From JAXGMQ01 sp964613055 (lineage in GTDB: Bacteria; Caldisericota; Caldisericia; JAAYUI01): a DNA stretch of 64,000 bases. Below, piece by piece: positions 62,901 to 64,000 of this stretch. Below the pieces are notes generated by a model, which worked only from the letters and a program-made list of their open reading frames with translations, made no database searches and was not told where the DNA came from. Positions within the stretch are counted from its first letter, which is position 1, and each line of letters starts with the position of its first letter. Location: assembly GCA_964613055.1 (NCBI GenBank), contig CAZTGD010000004.1:14257-78256 (forward strand), written 5' to 3'. The translations under genes and the position numbers were made by a program.

Positions 62901-64000
62901 AAGTGGAAGATTTAGAACTGAATGGGATTTCTGGGCAGTCGGTAGTGACCAGATGCCCATGGACAGATTCTGGTTAAATCCGCTTCCTGCTGATCCAGAT
63001 GGTACCGGAGGTGCTTGGTGGGCGCCAGGTTGGATAGGTCCTAATGGTAGCGGTGCAGCACCAACAACACCTCCAGGAATTCCAAATACTTATAGATATG
63101 GTCCAAGATCTGTAAATCCAACATACGCTTCAACATGCAAACAGTTCAGTTGCGCATGGTTTTGGAACAGGAGTTTTACAGTTGTTGCAGCAAAGCAACC
63201 TTTGATGTGGCAAAATGATGATTGGTGGACGTATGTAAACGCTGACTATGATGAGGACAACTCTGATGGGTCATACGACGGTTGGAACACCTATCCGCAC
63301 GTTGCAGAGACAGCTCCAGGTTCGGGCATATACTCATACTTGGGTGGAGCAGAGAATACAATCACTCTGAGACCATACCTTGCCTGTAACTACCTCGAAT
63401 CAGCTCCGCACTATGTAGACGGACTAGGTCCCTGTATCGCAACAGAATTTGGAAACAACACGCCACCTGGTGGAAACGGTCCATATGGTCCGTGTCTAAA
63501 TATTGGAACGGGTGGACCACCCCCAGCACCATTTTATCCAAAATCAGATGAGCGTGGTCACTTGCATGCATTCATACTTCAGGTACCAATTGTCCCGTCC
63601 CTCACACTCTCGAAAACAGCTTATCCAGCCAATACTGTGTTACCTGATTCTGTTATAACCTACACCATAACAATAAGGAACGACACGCCATACACTCAGG
63701 AAAACGTTGTATTGGTTGAGAACTATCCATGGGGAGTAACATTCCTTGATGCTAACCCTGCACCTGATGTCGGTGACAATATATGGAATACATCGATCAG
63801 TGACGATGGAAACTTGGATCCGGGTGAAGAATACACAATTATTATTAGGGCAACAGTTGGACACCTTCCGAAGGGAACCCGATTAGAGAATAACTGCTAT
63901 ACATATGCAGAGACAGCTCCAAACCCAGCTTATGCAACATATGAGAACGTTTGCCTAGGCGAACCTGACCTCATCATCTCCAAGACATCCAAGCAGTTCC
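59986..64000 (+). CDS. Secreted HExxH metalloprotease-like protein with DUF11-type domain, partial (1338+ aa)
   Basis: The gene runs off the right edge with no stop. AGGAG precedes the ATG at 59986; a signal peptide follows (MKRYASFLVVAFLLVSMGMGL..., about 30 residues). A gluzincin-like zinc site is plain: HEMVH at 262-266 and Glu281 in HPWTEGMVE, 15 residues further, as in peptidase-MA-type enzymes. The long middle part (about 320-1200) is rich in Gly, Asn, Tyr, Pro and Trp and looks like repeated beta-sandwich surface modules, with few charged residues. From about 1203 a DUF11-type domain begins (LTLSKTAYPANTVLPDSVITYTITIRN), and a second unit appears to start at the edge (DLIISKTSK). It is probably a large surface-layer-associated or cell-wall protease; the substrate is unknown. 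Confidence 0.87.
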   Translation, partial: MKRYASFLVVAFLLVSMGMGLTASSINALDTADGVVLLNNDEKPIENPGAMLIDVTDIINDHTAASFSSPEIQAIITSRVNYAWANTSQQFPDDGSTIFAPPVILVADGKMLSKRDPVDNYETNSTFSVNQTIPPSGIIDWDFQSSSGTGLPPGSPLWDVNTEMPNIQRFVEGGGTVSVGMEDCITDVFGAPFFSQTVIFRRNDALPPGVYAQYTYSTETSPGSGIWVGYVDMPTGCGVAPNIIPPGWQVTGREARLEALTHEMVHAYYDQLNLYYHPWTEGMVEMQAKLARRLWCQRNSYSPPNKPTLEWGVPVTLPLYENLNQDAVQAAGGFFYDISGGNPRYPYLVNTRYDIASTAWWKVWRETSPAIIDNLNLATYGPGTYFNDWNSEYYDYYFMNGDGGYPGIRANINLLNGFTATVLNDEKGNTLVENQDYETGWFGAQRILDVGTQTRANLFVPFGPSLPEGGQIYVTGDDQTAIADFGTYYNGAPGNSIYMQTDNCPYYYQTIPGGSEVGLAGDLSINVTSLHGSGPVNIGEDVTDSVSYHDAHTGATWPNATAWTPLPLSGATTMTFAGSGRLASVDGGASFPPGLYFRDLANPGPRAPLPDGCYQVIFTADDGSGNLIATSNQFFGNQEQTLGCQSGVIIGGGSNNGDNIAFNINGGPFSVLAGFGGDCSFRDGAYYDPANGGILGYEFRGLQAPYSDFAYKNAGPYYYVSQFITSFNRLNENLAPFIGNYGFAMIAQSTAWGGSNQHTRVYWNQFVSDNSQPNPVGAVTRLLYRPDYIPPNSELVKCFIYANSVGRDIGGGNFEHTPILVNGGRSGNPTSEYVYGEFLGKDNEPGSNIYGNCACGGWASRQSTFRFDITPYLENCYDEFTVTNVWQDFEPGSPQYYGFEIVMIYENDRLPLNQIMIRDGALRLCNNFRDNSNTVFTGFRTPPNPDEWVIDQANAGAYVGIIGNSADSGAAGSGRFRTEWDFWAVGSDQMPMDRFWLNPLPADPDGTGGAWWAPGWIGPNGSGAAPTTPPGIPNTYRYGPRSVNPTYASTCKQFSCAWFWNRSFTVVAAKQPLMWQNDDWWTYVNADYDEDNSDGSYDGWNTYPHVAETAPGSGIYSYLGGAENTITLRPYLACNYLESAPHYVDGLGPCIATEFGNNTPPGGNGPYGPCLNIGTGGPPPAPFYPKSDERGHLHAFILQVPIVPSLTLSKTAYPANTVLPDSVITYTITIRNDTPYTQENVVLVENYPWGVTFLDANPAPDVGDNIWNTSISDDGNLDPGEEYTIIIRATVGHLPKGTRLENNCYTYAETAPNPAYATYENVCLGEPDLIISKTSKQF

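Noticed and set aside
61108..63864. Several short frames at the right end
   Set aside because: They are shadows of the long unfinished metalloprotease gene, which has no stop in the window.
1..64000. CRISPR array, transposon or prophage
   Set aside because: No short direct-repeat array, transposase, integrase or phage structural gene was seen anywhere in the window.

Overview
The window is bacterial chromosome of moderate to low G+C content. It is densely packed with short operons on both strands and contains no insertion sequence, integrase, CRISPR array or rRNA. Housekeeping genes (gatCAB, der, gpsA, gap, pgk, cysS, rlmB, an S1-domain protein, HU, two tRNA-Pro) are mixed with many secreted or lipid-anchored proteins. 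Three proteins carry copper-amine-oxidase-N-like stalk domains, and a protein with a DUF11-type domain runs off the right end. The flavour (stalk domains, DUF11, a small single-cluster ferredoxin, a PduL-type phosphotransacylase, tdh-kbl) suggests an anaerobic, possibly thermophile-related lineage. I cannot place the phylum from sequence alone.

Layout. 1-4 kb (minus): an unfinished membrane protein gene and two paralogous membrane-anchored parvulins. 4-10 kb (plus): a 1956-residue secreted protein made of about 21 cysteine-rich repeats. 10-15.8 kb (plus): gap, pgk and a secreted stalk/CARDB protein. 15.8-23.6 kb (minus): one long operon gatC-gatA-four zinc-ribbon membrane paralogues-gatB-sigma factor-giant anti-sigma factor. 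23.7-26.6 kb (plus): der-gpsA-HU and two tRNA-Pro. 26.7-31.3 kb: a basic amino acid decarboxylase, two cyclophilin lipoproteins and an S1-domain protein. 31.5-39.1 kb: an MrfA-type helicase facing a minus-strand operon (DUF4388 protein, cysS, rlmB, 2-hydroxyacid dehydrogenase, GNAT, minimal zincin). 39.2-46.7 kb (plus): a secreted protein, then comB, an FAD oxidase, an Fe-S reductase, a lipoprotein and an aldehyde dehydrogenase, then an endonuclease III relative. 46.7-49.3 kb (minus): a radical SAM protein, a lipoprotein and a small stalk protein. 49.5-54.1 kb: two unknown genes flanking tdh-kbl. 54.1-57.9 kb (minus): a polyprenyl synthase, pduL, a membrane protein, a putative tandem-BMC protein and a HIT hydrolase. 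58-59.4 kb (plus): two CYTH proteins. 59.5 kb (minus): ferredoxin. 60-64 kb (plus): a secreted HExxH metalloprotease.

Four points stand out. (1) Several genes have good sigma-70-type promoters whose expected transcription start falls on, or about four bases before, the start codon, with no Shine-Dalgarno sequence. This points to leaderless translation beside ordinary SD-led genes and changes the start of at least three of them. (2) The giant cysteine-rich repeat protein has no repeat family I recognise beyond an OB-like pattern. (3) Four paralogous zinc-ribbon/two-helix proteins sit inside the tRNA amidotransferase operon, next to a sigma/anti-sigma pair whose anti-sigma factor has a very large outer domain. 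(4) A divergent double-BMC protein and a PduL with an encapsulation-like N-terminus share an operon with a polytopic membrane protein, with no other shell gene in view.
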